From Gnetum montanum (lineage: Eukaryota > Streptophyta > Gnetopsida > Gnetales > Gnetaceae), in contig MNCI01037976.1 of assembly GCA_015680685.1 (NCBI GenBank), positions 382,682-446,681 on the forward strand: a stretch of DNA of 64,000 nucleotides. The letters run 5' to 3'. Positions 1-13,139 of this stretch are shown here, piece after piece. Made by a program: the position numbers and the translations under genes. Within the stretch, counting starts at the first letter, position 1; each line of letters opens with the position of its first letter. Below the pieces are notes generated by a model, which saw nothing but the letters and a program-made list of their open reading frames with translations, searched no databases and had not been told where the DNA came from.

Positions 1-1000
1 GACCAAAGATAGATCAGATAAGAATAAGCAATTAATCTAAATGGCTTATTAAGACTTCTATCTCTTAACCAAAAAATATCTAACTTGGAAAAACATCAAC
101 AACAGGATATGGAAGACACAACAAAACAAAACCATGCATAGATAAGAGAAACATGCATAGATTGTTATTTGTATAAAGAAATACAAAAAACACAACAAAA
201 CCATTTGGAAAGAACAAACTAATAATCATGTTGATATAGAAATGTGGATACACCAATTTTACCAAAAGATATCAGGAAAAAATTCAAGACTTGATTAGCC
301 ACTTAGAAAAACTTCTTGATGTCCTTATCTTGCTCATTTTAGAATATTTTTGTTGTTTTAGTATCTCTTGGTTGAAGTCTCCAAAGACTCCCCCTTCATT
401 GGTGATCTCCAAGATGGTGATGGATAATGAGAAATAGGCTCCCCCTACATGTTTGCTGCTTATCTTTGGCTACTAATGCACAAATGCTATAAATCATAAA
501 AACACTACAACTATAGGTTAACATTAAGCTTAAAGGTAGAGACTAAGGTCTCCAATTAGTAATATTGATAGGAGTTTTCAAATACTTGTCTTATCTCATA
601 AATAGTAAAAAATATACCAAAGGCCATGAGCTTAGAGTGGATCATCACAATAAGTTTAGATTAAACAAGATTAAAAACATGAAAAAAATCAATAAGATAA
701 TGATCCAAAGGAAATAAGTGTTGCACACATATTTTCATATAACTAATTATATCAAGCTTAAGCATGAGTGTAAGGAATGATCTAAACAATTATTCCACCA
801 TTTTTCAAAACACAAATAATTTTGGACGTCAAATACCATTTCCAACAAGCAAAGAGATGGAGACTCACCTCGATGTAACCTGCTTGCTAGTGAGAAGACA
901 AGTTTAATGGAGTTTGAGATGAGGCCCCCTATCATGAAGAACCTCCTCATCTGTAGGTTCTCTTTCATTAGATCATGTATGTGATTTCTCTATTTGTTCA
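1..1000. other. No gene recognised; probable distal part of Copia remnant
   Basis: AT-rich sequence with only short open frames on both strands. It lies downstream (minus strand) of the Copia gag remnant at 1000-2520, so it probably holds the continuation of that element, but I could not recognise protease, integrase or reverse transcriptase motifs in it. Confidence 0.3.
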
Positions 1001-2520
1001 TGTCTTTTATGGAAAAAGCCTTTAATCACTTATTGCATCATCATTAATTCTCCAATTTTCTTTATTTTTAGCTATTTGTGCCTACACAATTTCCTTACCA
1101 AAGCCTTTTTAACAAGCCTAAACATTAATCTTGTTTTTATCATCATGAGTATAGTTAAGCGTTTGCTTACTACCACAATTTTTGGATACAAATAAAGTAT
1201 TTTCCTCATGATCAAAATTATCTAGCCTATTTATGCTTGAGCTTGAATTTTCATGTGTAGCTTCCTCCAAACTCTTTGGTTGGTTGTTGAATCTTAGCTT
1301 TTATAGCTAAGATATCTTCTTTCACTTCAGCATCTAGCTTAGAAATTACAAGTTTCTTAGCCTTCCTAATCAAATGGTGTAAAACAAAAATTTCTTCTTT
1401 AAATTCATGCTACCTTTCGTCACACTTACCACCTTGTTTAGCCATATTTGAGGAATTTTCATCTATAAGTGCCATGCATATGAGATGTGAATCTTTGGAA
1501 GAATTGCATTCTTCTTCTTCACTTTTCTCACCATCATCCCAACTTGTATAAAAGTTGGTCTTTTTTAGTTCCACATCACTAGATCTGTTCTTTGGCTAAA
1601 CCTTGCTATCATTTGGATCACTAGGAAATTTGAAGGCCATATGGCCTCTTCCTCCACAAACCCAACATTCTATAGAAGAGAAATCTATGTTAGAAGCATT
1701 TAAAAAATTTTCACCTTTTTATCTACCTCTGAAAAGATTTGATCTTTGTTGAGATGCTCCCTTGTTTCTTTTTGTAAGCAATCATTGTAGTTTTCTTGAA
1801 AGAAGGGAAATCTCATCTTTGCTACCCTCATCATGCTCATTTAACTCCTCCTTGGAGGTATTCTTTAGAGCAATAGGTCTTTCTTGGATTTCTTCTTCAC
1901 TTATGAGATTTATTTCATAAGCAATGAGAGTGCTTTGAAGCTCTTCAAATTTTAGTGTTGAGAAATTTCTGATTTCTTCCATAGCAATGACCTTTGGCCT
2001 AAACTCTAGTTATAGAGTTATGATTATTTTGATGATGACATCACTTTTAGGTAGATCTTTTTTGTTTCTCTAATAGATACAACAAGATCATTAACTCTAG
2101 AGAAATAATCCTTTATTTTTTCACCTTCCCTAATTTTGAGTTTATCATACTTACTTTGTAAATCTAATAATTTCAATTACTTATCAAAAGATGTTCCCTA
2201 ATAAGTAGCTTCTAAAGTTTGCTAAATTTCTTTTGCTATTTTACATTCTAATACTCTATTAAATTTAGATTTATTCAATCCATAATATACAAAATTTTTT
2301 CTTTTGAATCAAACATGAACTTATTCTTTTTCTCTTGTAACCATTTGTTACAAGGCTTGATGATGTTGGTGAAGTAGTTGATAGGCGGAATGTAGCCTTC
2401 AAATATTGACTCCCACACTTCATATTCCATGGATTTTAAGAACCCTTGAATTCTAGCTTTCTAGTAGGTAAAGTCAAAACTATCAAACATGGGTGTCTTT
2501 GTGTAAGATGTCCCCTCCAT
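1000..2520 (-). pseudogene. Broken Copia-type gag with zinc knuckle
   Basis: Read on the minus strand from an ATG at 2518-2520, the frame begins MEGTSYTKTPMFDSFDF and then, past a stop, KARIQGFLKSMEYEVWE. This pattern is characteristic of plant Ty1/Copia gag N-termini. A later part, LKFEELQSTLIAYEINL at about 1860-1960, matches the usual gag linker. A CCHC zinc knuckle lies at 1626-1667 and reads CWVCGGRGHMAFKF; the last cysteine has become Phe, so the knuckle is broken. Several stops interrupt the frame. Downstream on the same strand a Ser-rich stretch (about 1140-1260) looks like the usual gag tail. The primer-binding site lies just upstream. In life the protein would form the retrotransposon particle; this copy cannot. 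Confidence 0.8.
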
Positions 2521-2561
2521 TATTCATTCTTGAAGTTGATGATGATAGAGAATAGTACTAG

Positions 2562-2573
2562 GCTTTGATACCA
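2562..2573 (-). other. Primer-binding site (initiator tRNA-Met type)
   Basis: On the minus strand the sequence is TGGTATCAAAGC, one base from TGGTATCAGAGC, which pairs with the 3' end of initiator tRNA-Met. It lies about 40 bases upstream of the Copia gag start and next to the presumed LTR end, fixing the element on the minus strand. Confidence 0.8.
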
Positions 2574-2575
2574 CT

Positions 2576-3775
2576 TGTGGATCATTGAACTTAGAGGGGA
2601 AATGGTGGGAAGATGAATAAGTTTCCCAAATTAGAACTCTTCATACAAAACATACATACCAATTTTAATGTGGTTCCCCAACTTGAGTAGTCCATACTCA
2701 AAGGGTAGATTGTAAGCACACCTATGGACTTTGTTGCTCTCAAATGTGGTTTGAAGGATCCACACCCTGCATAGTCTTCATGCCTTGCTCTATAGTGTTG
2801 TGTCACAAGACCAACCACTCAACTCTCTAAGATCCCATCAGGCTTGGAATGTGACTTCTAGGCTTCCATAAACTTTACAATCTTGAGATCTTCTATTGAG
2901 TGTTGTGTTGCAATACTAATCACTCAATTTTGCAAGATCCTGACAAGCTTAAGCAAGATGCTTTCTCATAAAAATCATGTCAACCCCATAGAGTAACAAG
3001 GGAGAACAATTACAAGGAATAAATACAACTCAATTTGTCGATCCTTATACTTTAAGGTAAAACACACTTTACAATGAACAAATGATGATACAATGAAGAG
3101 CAGCATATATTATAATGATTGATACAATGATTATACAATGTTTAGACATAATCTTGCACATTTCCTAATGCATATGATATCTTCTTATAGCTACCATATT
3201 TCTAAATCCATCTTGGAACTCATGCAATAGCTAGCCAATGATCACTAATGGTCATGGAAGATGTCTTCTTCATGCCTAAGATTTCTTTTTGTATTTGCCT
3301 TCTATTCTAGGAAGACATCTTTTTCTAGGAAAGATTTCTTTCTAAAATCTCCATTCTAGAAAGATGTATTTGTTTGATGGAAGACATATTTTTGAAATTG
3401 GCTTGCATTCTGTGAAGACATCTTTCTCTATTTAAGACATCTTTACCTTGGAAAAGACATCTGCTATTTCTTAAAGACATATTTTTTTGAGCATTTTCCA
3501 ATTCTACCAAGATGTCTACTATTTCTTGGAGAGGTCTTTCTTTAAATTCCTTTGTATGATGAATTCATCATTCCTTGTTCATAACCTTGATTTTCCACAT
3601 GCTTTAAAGATGAAAAAATTCCTTGTTCGCTATTTGGTCCTTATCCATGTTCTTTGGAATTCTTGCATGTTCATTTGAAACCATGTGGATGATCTTCTTC
3701 TTTGAGCTCTAAACGAGTTTGTTCTTACATTGGTTTCCCATGTACATTGTCCTATAGACAAAATAACCACACAAC
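2576..3775 (-). repeat. 5' LTR of the Copia element (right edge approximate)
   Basis: The stretch upstream of the primer-binding site must be the 5' LTR. Near its 3' end the minus strand contains GGGGAACCACATTAAAAT, resembling the R/U5 region of plant Copia LTRs. Between 3300 and 3530 the octamer AGATGTCT or one-mismatch forms recur many times. The right edge is uncertain; I place it near 3775 where the CACACAAC-type sequence could be the inverted LTR start. Confidence 0.5.
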
Positions 3776-3799
3776 TATGCAAACAACCTTTAACTCCAT

Positions 3800-4714
3800 T
3801 TTACTTAACATTTTGACACATTAAAAGGTCCATAATTCTTAACTAGGAAAAACCATTTTTGCTTTAATAGAATAAATTATCAAATAACCATTTTAATCAA
3901 ATATCTCTTTAGAATTTCTTAATTTTTATCTTTTATATATACTAATCATATCTTAGGTTAAATCATATGGTCGTGGTTATGAAGCATCCACTATGCATAA
4001 TTTTTCTATGTTAAAAAATATTTCATGTATTTAATTCTTTGAATTTTTAGCTTATCAAATTATTATTTTTAACTTACTTCTTTGAATATTAGATATTCAA
4101 AGTTTCTTTTATAATCACATTGCAATATGACTCCAACTTCATTGGTTAATTGATTTAACTAAAAACTTATAATGGAGTAGGGCTAAGAACTATAAAAATA
4201 TTTTTTAAAAAATTTATATGATTATTTTATTAAGACATGCATAACAAGAAACTTCAAACAATGATATCTCTCAAACTGTAATTTTTATCTAGATGAAATC
4301 TATACCATTGGAATGATCTTAATAAGTACTATACATTGGGTATGATTTTAGGTTCTAAAAACTAAGTTGAATTTTCATGATTTTGAAAGAAAAAATCCTA
4401 AAATAGTTAGACCATGACCACAAGCCTCATGAAAGAAACTTAATAATAACATTAATTAATTAATTAAGTTGTTGGATTAGTCACTTGGACCAATGTATCC
4501 TTATCTTACTAGGATATTTTAGAGTTGATGCACTTTATTAGTACGTAATTAGATTTCCTAGTTGCTGATACCATGGCTATCACTAAGAAGAAATCTTATT
4601 AATTGTTGGGACCCATCTTGAATTTGATGCACATCTAGTGGTGATCAATGTTTATTCATGGGTTTTGGCTTCATTATTCATCATCATATTGTAGTTGGCC
4701 CTTGGCTCATGCTT
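3800..4714 (-). mobile_element. Internal leader of a family C LTR retrotransposon (truncated)
   Basis: This stretch aligns by eye with 44270-45219, the leader of the complete family C element. Shared blocks include the AAACTTCAAACAATGATATC-like stretch near 4250 (against 44590), the GAATGATCTTAATAAGTACTA block near 4310 (against 44655), and the segment just before the primer-binding site. No coding sequence is visible. Its left end appears cut by the Copia element. Confidence 0.55.
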
Positions 4715-4729
4715 TTCTCTAATATCAAA
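4715..4729 (-). other. Decayed tRNA-Met primer-binding site of family C
   Basis: Minus strand reads TTTGATATTAGAG, a decayed form of TTGGTATCAGAGC. It abuts the LTR edge at 4730, as in the better-preserved copy at 45220-45232. Confidence 0.55.
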
Positions 4730-5240
4730 TGTAACATCTCTTCTTACATGTCATGGAAAATATCAAATGTCCATAACATTGCAATATTATGCATAAATAA
4801 AATGATATAAAAAATGTAGAAGAAAAATGAAAAGCCTATCTTATTAATGTAAAATAATATATCTAAATCATCCCTTTGGGATTATCTTTATTCAACATCT
4901 ACCCTATAGGCACAATGTAGCATTTCCATCATGGTTAGACTTGAACCAACTGAAAAAAAAAGGCTAGTTACCTTTCTATGTTGCTTTACCTAGCACCCAT
5001 TACATACTATTTTTGGCTCTATAACTCCATTTTGATATGATCTTTAATGATCAGGTATAAATACCTTAGATAAAATGTCCAAAGATCACTTCACAAGATG
5101 TGCCCATTATTATAATGCACCTTTTTTAGTCTTAATTATAGCTTATCCTTTTGGGTGTTATTATAATAATTAGAATATTTATTATGAAGTGAATCTATCT
5201 TTGTTATGAAGTGGCATCATTTGGGAATAAAGGTATGACA
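4730..5240 (-). repeat. Family C LTR (diverged copy, 5' LTR position)
   Basis: In the listed strand it begins TGTAACATCTCTTCTTACATG and ends GGGAATAAAGGTATGACA. It is colinear with the LTRs at 40139-40748 and 45236-45832, including the TCATGGAAAATATCAAAT, ATCCCTTTGGG and GTTATGAAGTGGCATCATTTGG blocks. The element is read on the minus strand because the primer-binding site is on the left. It is about 100 bp shorter than the other copies. Confidence 0.7.
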
Positions 5241-6659
5241 CTAATTAATTTAAATTTTATAAGAAACTTAATTTATCGTACTTAATATCCTTTGAACATT
5301 CAAATATAATGTTGAACCTATATTGTAATTAATTTAGTTGAAAGTACCTTGATGATATTGTTGATAATGATGAGTTGATGATATGATGAATTAAAAAATT
5401 ATTAATAAAAATGTTATTAACTTTTGATATCTATTGAAGGATGAATATAGAAGGTTAACTAACTATTGATGAATAAAAATTAGTAAAGTAATGCTAATTG
5501 ATGAAATGTTGATAAAATTATAGAATTGAAAGAATTTCATAACCCATGCAATTTTATTGCTAAATTCTCTCTACAACCATATTTTGCTAACCTATTTATA
5601 ACCAAATAATAGGTCCATAATGGTATCTGATGGGAGAAATCTATTTTCATGGAAAATGGGTTGACATTAAATGGATATAAGAGATTGGTATCATTATTTA
5701 AATAGCTTAGATATATATTTAATATATATACCTATAATTTGGACAAGAGAATCTTGCAAAAATGGAGTTGAAGTTTAGTTCATATATTGTGTTAAAAATT
5801 ATCCAAGTTTTGACTTTACCAAATTTTATGTATTCTCTAATAGATCAAATTGCTATGATGAAAAGAATAAATAATTCCAAATTTGATACTAAAGTTCATG
5901 CTACAAAACATTATGAATTTTCATAGATCATTTTTTCATACATACTTTTGTAACCTTTTGAATTTTATTCTTTATACATTGTAATAAGAAGACATAAACA
6001 TAGAAGCCATAGATTTATTGGAGCAAATATGCTACTGTTATAGATGAAATATTATTTACTATTATAGAGAGGCTCTTCTTGGAATGTTATGAATGAAATT
6101 TATTGATCATTAATAATAAACTCTTCCTAGAGAGTTATGGACAAAATATTATTTAGTATTACTATTAAGCTCTTTCTCAAGCTTTATGGATGAAATATTA
6201 TTTAGTGTTACTGATCTATGACTAGTAGTTGGTCTCTTGGCCAAAATTACATTTATCCATCAGTCCTTTTGTAAAATCAAAATAAAAGTAATTTCTTATA
6301 TTGTCATATATGACATAAGAATTCAAGTATATGATATAAAAGTATTATTTTTTCTTTACTTGAATTTTGAATTTTGTCTTTTTCTCCAAAATTTTACTTG
6401 ATTTTATTGTACTTTCATATGTATATGTGGCCTTTTATCATTTTACACTTTGTCTTGTTAAACATATTTCTTTTCTTTATTTATAATCCACATCATGGAT
6501 ATGGGAATTGAGTTGAGTATAAGTATCCAAAGTACATGATAGAATCAACATAAATCTCTAAGAATAATGTACATTCTCTTAAAAATGTATCAAGGAATTA
6601 ACCTCTTATCATGTTTAATTTCTTAATTCAACCCTTATCTTCAAGTATTTCACTTACAT
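5241..6659. other. AT-rich interval with no recognised gene
   Basis: I see no credible frame or LTR terminus here apart from a short tandem repeat (listed separately). It may be decayed pol of the Copia remnant to its right. Confidence 0.3.
6030..6240. repeat. Degenerate tandem repeat, about 50 bp unit, four copies
   Basis: Four successive blocks share the pattern (G)TTATGGATGAAATATTATTTAG...ATTACT...AAGCTCTTC. The copies begin near 6040, 6090, 6135 and 6187. Similarity is seen by eye only. Confidence 0.5.
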
Positions 6660-7010
6660 AACATCACTTGTGTCATGATAATCTTGGACTAGAGCATCTA
6701 AACAAGACTTACCATAACCTTTGATGATGTCTTTAACCTTAATGCTCTTAAGTATCTATAAAGGATTATATTAGCTAAGGAATTCTTCTTTTTATCTTCA
6801 TTATACTTCATCATTTGTGCATGATAAAGGATGATTACATTATTGAGCTCAAGAAATCCTTTCTTAATAACTTTCCAACATTCATTTAGCTTAAACAAGC
6901 TCTTCATCAACATACACTAATAGGTAAAGTCATTTTTCTATCATAAATAATGAAGCACTTTGATACTTATTTAGACATCTTGGTCCTTCTTCAAGACTTC
7001 AATCTCAAAA
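6660..7010 (-). pseudogene. Second Copia-type gag N-terminal remnant
   Basis: The minus-strand frame at 6698-6913 contains CWKVIKKGFLELNN, then NEDKKKNSLANIILYRYL and KTSSKVM. The order matches the plant Copia gag (UBN2-like) pattern W..V.KG....DKKKN..A...I.......K....A. It lies a few hundred bases downstream of a tRNA-Met-type primer-binding site, as expected for gag. The frame is open for 71 residues, but upstream and downstream parts are broken. No pol could be recognised further left. Confidence 0.55.
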
Positions 7011-7016
7011 CTCTTT

Positions 7017-7028
7017 ACTTTGATACCA
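7017..7028 (-). other. Primer-binding site (tRNA-Met type) of second Copia remnant
   Basis: Minus strand TGGTATCAAAGT, close to TGGTATCAGAGC. It is flanked on the right by an LTR-like end and on the left by gag. Confidence 0.65.
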
Positions 7029-7030
7029 AA

Positions 7031-7156
7031 TATTAACACTTATATTTAATCCATATTAGGTTATTTTGAAATAGGTGATTTACATGGTTAGAGGCCTTAT
7101 ACCTCATTGATTGTGTAACAACTATTTGAAAATTCACATATTAAAAGGTAGGAAAG
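7031..7156 (-). repeat. 3' end of a Copia LTR, cut by element F
   Basis: Minus strand contains CCTCTAACCATGTAAATC followed by a T-rich tract and the primer-binding site, resembling the end of plant Copia LTRs. The LTR is interrupted at 7157 by the target duplication of element F; any remainder should lie right of 16069. Confidence 0.45.
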
Positions 7157-7161
7157 ACATG
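7157..7161. repeat. Left target-site duplication of element F
   Basis: ACATG here and ATATG at 16065-16069 flank element F. They differ by one C-to-T change, consistent with a 5-bp duplication that has decayed. Confidence 0.55.
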
Positions 7162-7990
7162 TGATGAGTGATAAGTAGTCTCAACATCCAACTATATAAA
7201 TTATAAGCATATACAAATGAAGTAATCATAATCCATTGACTAGACTAATATGTTATCTAGATAGCTAAGTATTTGATTATGAGTCAATATCTTCCTAGTT
7301 ATACTTGTGAGGTCCTTAATGCATATGATTAACTATAAACCAAAATAATAAAATGATAATAAAATGTTAAAATATTAAATCTAATGTATCTAAGCTAAGT
7401 GTGAGAAGAGAATTTATTTTAGTATACATGATGAGCATCGCTTCATAGCTTGTTATACATATCTTGAACTTAAATAACATTGTTAGGTTACCAAATGGTG
7501 CACTACTAGGATTATTAAACATTAATTTATTTTTTTTTTGAAATTGATTCTACTCATATATTCTATTTCAATGTGTGATGAAACATAGATCCTTAGCTAG
7601 GTATGAAATAAAGTAAACATTAAGCTAAGTTATATTGAAATGAATTACATTAAGTATAAATTCTATGTTATGTTAAATTGCTACAATGGAATGGAATAAT
7701 CTTGCTCTTTATTACTAGTTATGTAATATGTCCAAGTACATATCACCCAAATAAAGACTTCATTTAATTATTTTACATTACATTTTAGGCAGTTGTTGAT
7801 AATTTTAACCTCTATGGTAAAAAAATACAAGAATTTGGGTAATTTACTGATTAAAAGATGTCTTAAATGTAGTTAGTATAGCCATTTATATAGGTATTCA
7901 TTACCACAACGTCAATGATAATGCATCATTGTAGTAAAAATTATGTTAAAATTATTACATTGATGTAGTTAACTATGCTACTATTCATAA
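7162..7990 (-). repeat. 3' LTR of element F (829 bp)
   Basis: Listed strand begins TGATGAGTGATAAGTAGTCTC and ends ACTATGCTACTATTCATAA. It is colinear with 14215-16064 (minus the insert) and 18299-19175. Landmarks include ATCCATTGACTAGACTA, TATCTAGATAGCTAAG and CACTACTAGGATTATTAAACAT. Confidence 0.75.
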
Positions 7991-8000
7991 TACCCTCATA
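7991..8000 (-). other. Polypurine tract of element F
   Basis: Minus strand ATGAGGGTA directly before the 3' LTR. The equivalent tract of the F copy at 19176 is CATGGGGGTT and that of element A is GTGGGGGTA. Confidence 0.6.
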
Positions 8001-8215
8001 ATTAACTAAAAACGTGTTTATGAGTTAAAAAAATTAAGATAAAATTTGTTTACCAAATATGAAAGTGACTCTACCAACTGATTAACTTGAATGTCACATT
8101 ACAAAACTTATTTAATTTCTTTATATTTAATAAAATCACAAAATGATAAAATTTTGGATATATTATCCTTATAAAGATTGTGAGAACATTTGCAAAAGTC
8201 TCCAAGGAATATGCC

Positions 8216-10970
8216 TTATGTTGTGCCTAGTGATGACAATGCCTATGTTGGCTCCTTATGTCTTGGTGGTGGTTATGGTTGCATTGCTACTAATAGCTTT
8301 ATCTTAAAAGCATTAAACAAAGACCTCATCTTTTCCTCTTTATTCCTATGATTATGAATGATCTAAATAATTTTACCTACACTTTCCATTTTTGGTAGTT
8401 CCCATGAACATGATAGAGTGGGAAACATTTCATAAGCATTAACAAACTAGGTAACAAGATGTTTTCATTTAATGTTGAACCACTTCACTATGTTTTTCAG
8501 CTTCTAATAGTTAGACATTCTTTTGGCCAAGTCCTTTGATACTCCTTGTTGATCTTCAAATCTTGTCCTAAGGACATAGAGTTCTACATTGAGAATTTAT
8601 AACTTTTGATATGTCTTGTAATGAAGCTTGTGTTTAGTTTTATACAATAAGTATAAGTTGATCATCTATTTTTTCAACTCTATAGAGGTTTAGCTAGCAC
8701 ATAACATGATTAGATTGATATATCATGGATTGATGAGCTACATGTACTTGATCATCTTTTTAATTTATAATTCCTTCATCCAAATCTCAACGTTCTTATA
8801 GAAATTTAGGCCATAAAATATTCTTTGCCACTTATCATCTTAGAGTTCCTAGAGGCCTTTTTGATATTAGTCTTTGCAAATCAAATCTCCTTCTTATTGA
8901 TTTATTTTTACATGTCACATGTTCCTTGTAGTGAGTTTTTAGTTTCTCATACTTAAATATTTCAATTTTATAGGTAGCAATTTTGATGATAGACTTCTAC
9001 CTAAATACTTTGATATCCTTTATTGAGAGATGTTTACTCTTTCGTACCAACCTATATTTATCATGTGAACTTTGGTTAACTACTCATGGAGGTTATTAAG
9101 GTATTTCTTCATTTTTTCTTTCTCTTCTCCATTTTTAGTAATCTTTGGTTTCCTTATTGAATTTTTGATTCTCCTTTCAGATGGTAGTAAGATTCTTATT
9201 TTCTCCATTCAACATTACTTTCTTCAAGAACATATCCTAGATGACCTTCTCCTTTTACATTTTTACTTGTTACTACTTAGCCTTTAACTATTTAAAGGCT
9301 TCATCTATTATGAGGCTAGGATAGTAGATGATAGGATCTGATAATCAAGCATGAAGTCCTTCAACTTTATTTCTTACCAATTGGTTTATTAATTTCACCT
9401 CATAGGTATGTACTTTCACAATAATAAGCTTATCTCATATTTCAATGAGTGTAAGCTAGATATGTGTGATATCTTTAAGGATGTTAAAGACATCTAGAAT
9501 TAGTGGCCTAGCTTCCACTAGTTTCTTTAATATCTCCTCATGTTGGATAATAGTCATATGTATTGAACTAGGACTTTTAAACATTTGAATATCCAAAATT
9601 ACAACAAAATCTAAAATTGGTGTTATAGGAGTCTTGCATGATTTGCCTATTCTATTGCCAACTACTCCTACAATTATCTCTTTTTCTTTTAATTGTAATA
9701 CTATTATCATGATTTCATTTTTCATTTCTAGTATCATTGATATGATTGCTTTATTACATGATATGTCTAGAATTTTTTCAATATGCAAGGATGTTATGGC
9801 TCCTTCAATGATAGGGTTCACTTGGTTGGTGGCTTGGATTCTTTGTGTAGTGAAGAGGATGGCTAGATTATTATGCTACTAGATAATAGTCTAAGAAACT
9901 TCATTATGATGTATAATGATAGGAGGATAATCTTCCAGATATTTAATAAGTGCTTTTCATGATGATCTAGGTTGCTGAATTCTAATTCTAGAACCTTATG
10001 TCTTTGCTATTACTTGATTGTCAAATTGTAAATTTGGAAACTGCCATTGAAGCCTGATTGAAGGCGTTCCCTTATTCATCACTTATTAGGATATAGTGGT
10101 GGCTCTTCAAATGATATAATTTTAGTATTATGTTATCCCTCCCCTTCTATAGAGGTTTCCAATTAAACATGAAAAGTGGAGCACCCTTCTATCATTTTTA
10201 ATTTCTTTAAATTACTTTTCTATCTATACGAAAATAAGATATGATATGTTCACTATTAATTGGTTACTAAGTGATACACATTTTCTTGTTGAAAATGATG
10301 TAATATTGATTGACCATACCATTATATTAATATGATATGACATAATCTTGAAATAGATCATCTTAGCTTGGATGAGCTTACTACATTCCTTCTTATTCAT
10401 CTTGTAGTATTGGTGTAGCCACTCTTTCTTAATCTCTTCATTTGATTACATGGATAATTTGGAAACCTTTTTTTTTCATATTTAAAAATTCAAGGACTTC
10501 TACAATGACAACCATCAAATCAAATATGATTATATCTTTAATCTTGATCATTGCATCTTCTTGAATGTTATTTCAAATTATATACATTTTTTTTAAATAT
10601 CATTATTTATGAGTTAAGATGGTTAATCATAGTTGAAATTCTTGCAGTTGATCTTATATTTTTTGAGGTACAACCTCTATGAAGGATGCAAAGCTTAATT
10701 TCTAGAGCATAGAACTATGGATTTTCTTGGTTTGGATCTTCTCCAAAAAAGGCTTATATGAGGATCACATCAAGAGTGAACCTTTTACTTAGTGTCTCAT
10801 CCTACCTAAATTGCTCAATCTTATGTAGATATTTCCATAAAATATTTCACCTCCTATTTCCTCCTTGCAGGTCTAGTTTCATGGATGACCTCTTATTCTT
10901 ACTATTGTTGATATCCTTGTCCACCTCATGGTCATTTCCCTTCTCTAGGATATAACATCCATATAAAAGT
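8216..10970 (-). pseudogene. Element F ORF2 remnant: plant transposon-like domain plus coiled coil
   Basis: Heavily interrupted minus-strand coding remnant ending SSLGTT-stop at 8216-8218. The final residues resemble ILSTT-stop of ORF2 in element A. Two further parts match A: around 10250-10400 (SFSTRKCVSLSNQLIVNI, then VLHFSCLIGNL) against RGSAILMGKFVVNL / LSFPYLI, and the frame at 9456-9821 (EIMIIVLQLKEKEIIVG ... ILDFVVILD) against VIVMVLQNKDAAGAI ... NLVGARD. The N-terminal part resembles the putative plant transposon protein domain found in Ty3/gypsy elements. The C-terminal part (8300-8700) is Leu/Lys/Glu-rich and probably coiled coil. The function is unknown. Its position next to the polypurine tract matches elements A and E. 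Confidence 0.6.
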
Positions 10971-13139
10971 CTCTATTTGGTATCATATGCAATCACATTT
11001 AGGATCAATTGTTATTTTATGAAAAAACTTTATAATAACTTGATCCATTGTAGTTTGCAAAAATTTAATATTATCATCTTTAAATGGTTGTAGTATAATA
11101 TCTCAAAGGTTCTAATATAGTTATCTTGATTTTACATTGCTTTAAGTATTTATTAATGTTGACTTTTGTAAGCATTCAAAATTTAGGGTTTCTAAAAGAT
11201 TTCAAATAATAGAATATGTGCTTTCATGTTATATAATTTGACTCTAGAAGCTTACAAGTTTTTAAAAAACCAAAATTACAAGTTTAATATAATAGATATT
11301 GTAGTTGGAAGGCTTTTCCTATGAAAAATGGTAAAAAATCCCTTAGTGATGATGAGAAGAATGAAAAATCGAAACATTTAAAAGGTCATTACATGTATAT
11401 ATAGGCTTTTACTCTATATTAACTCTACTCCATAGATGGAACTACTTCAACTAAGCTCCCAATGTTGATGTAGTAATATCAATGAGGCCTATGTTTAAAA
11501 TATTCTTAGTTTTCAAGAATATTTGTATGAAATTTCTTGATATTTTAGATATCAAATATGAATCATAATAAGTGTCATAAGACATGGAAGAAATGCAAAC
11601 AATGTGGATGAGTTGGGATGATGAATTAGAATGATGAAAAATCATGTATGTTTATGTGGGTTTAGGTGGACTAGTAGGATGGAAGAAAGGGCATTTTTGA
11701 GGCTTATTCTTGGAACTACTAAAACTATCATCTACCTATAACTTTAAATCTCATGTGGGATTTCTATATTATGGATATAGGGTAATTTCAGTTTACAATG
11801 GCATATTAGGTAATAAAGAATTATGAGTATGAGCTTGGGAGTGTTGGTGAGGATAAGAAGCATAGGATGAAAGCTTAGTCCATATAGTAGTAGGTTTATG
11901 GAATTCTAGAGGATGGTAGTAGTTATTGGAAGCATGAGTGTTGTAGCCACTTGGGAACATAGGCTACTAGATATGATATCCATAGACATCAAATTACCTA
12001 TAAGAATATTATTGGATTGGTGATGGAATCTCTTATGACTATGAGTTTTTCCACTACTGCTAGTAATACCTTTGAGCTTGTGGTAAGGTCCTAGTATTAT
12101 AGTAATGTTGTTGATTGTAAGGATACCTTTAGTTTTCTTTAAAGTAAAAGAAAAAAAACATTATAAATATCTTTCTCTTAATAAAGTTTGGGTTTGTGAC
12201 ATAAATTCCAAACTCCTAAAGATGTGTCATGACTAGGTAAAAATACTTTGGATGTTCATATTGGCATATGTAATACCCATCCTCATCAAAATTAGAGTCT
12301 TTAATCTTCTTAACTACAATTTATTTTTCCTTATGCTAATTGTAATCCCTTTATATTTCCTTCTTTTTTTTCTTATCTATATCCTTGACTCATAATACCC
12401 TATTTTCTCCTTCACTATATTTATTACTATTTGGAACTTCTCATCAATAGAATCCTATATTTTATTAACTCTAGCCAAATTTTCAATAATAAATTTCTAG
12501 ATTGGTAAAATTTTTCATTGAACCACCTCTTCTAATGGTGTCACCTATTTTTTGGTTTTTACAGAGATAAATATCCTTTCTATGGAGATATGGGTTCCTA
12601 TTCTACTCCTTAGTAGTTTCTCACTTAATTTTATCTTTCTCATTTGTCACTTGATGAATAATCCTTTAGATACAATGAGCTTGCATTTCTAAAAGTATTT
12701 CCTAGGCATAGATACAAAAGGTTTTCCTAATTTTATTTTAGAGGTTATCTATGATTTTCCTTAATGATTCCCTTTAACAGAATTTGTGGTCTAGGAAGAT
12801 GTATAGTAGGGAATAATACCTACTCAAGGATACATCAACAGACTTATAATTACCTTTTCTCCATCCTTAAATTTTTTTTTCTCAAATTGAACATCCTAGG
12901 GTATTTTTTGTATTTATCATTAAACATATTTAGAATTGTACTATGTCTCCTAATAGCTTTGAATTATAGAGATTGATATTGGCTTTTAGGCTCTTTGATG
13001 AGTGATTTGGGGATTAGTTTAAACTATATATTCTCAATGCGTTGTAATATGTAGGCATCATGAAACACTTGCATGTGATATTGTGGTTTAGCATTATAAT
13101 ATCTTTCAAACTTAGGGATATTATTCATGTCTAGCCATT
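10971..13139. other. Element F internal region with no recognised coding motif
   Basis: Only short open frames on both strands. By position it corresponds to the spacer between ORF1 and ORF2 seen in element A (24640-26487). No RT, RNase H or integrase motif was found in any frame I read. Confidence 0.4.
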
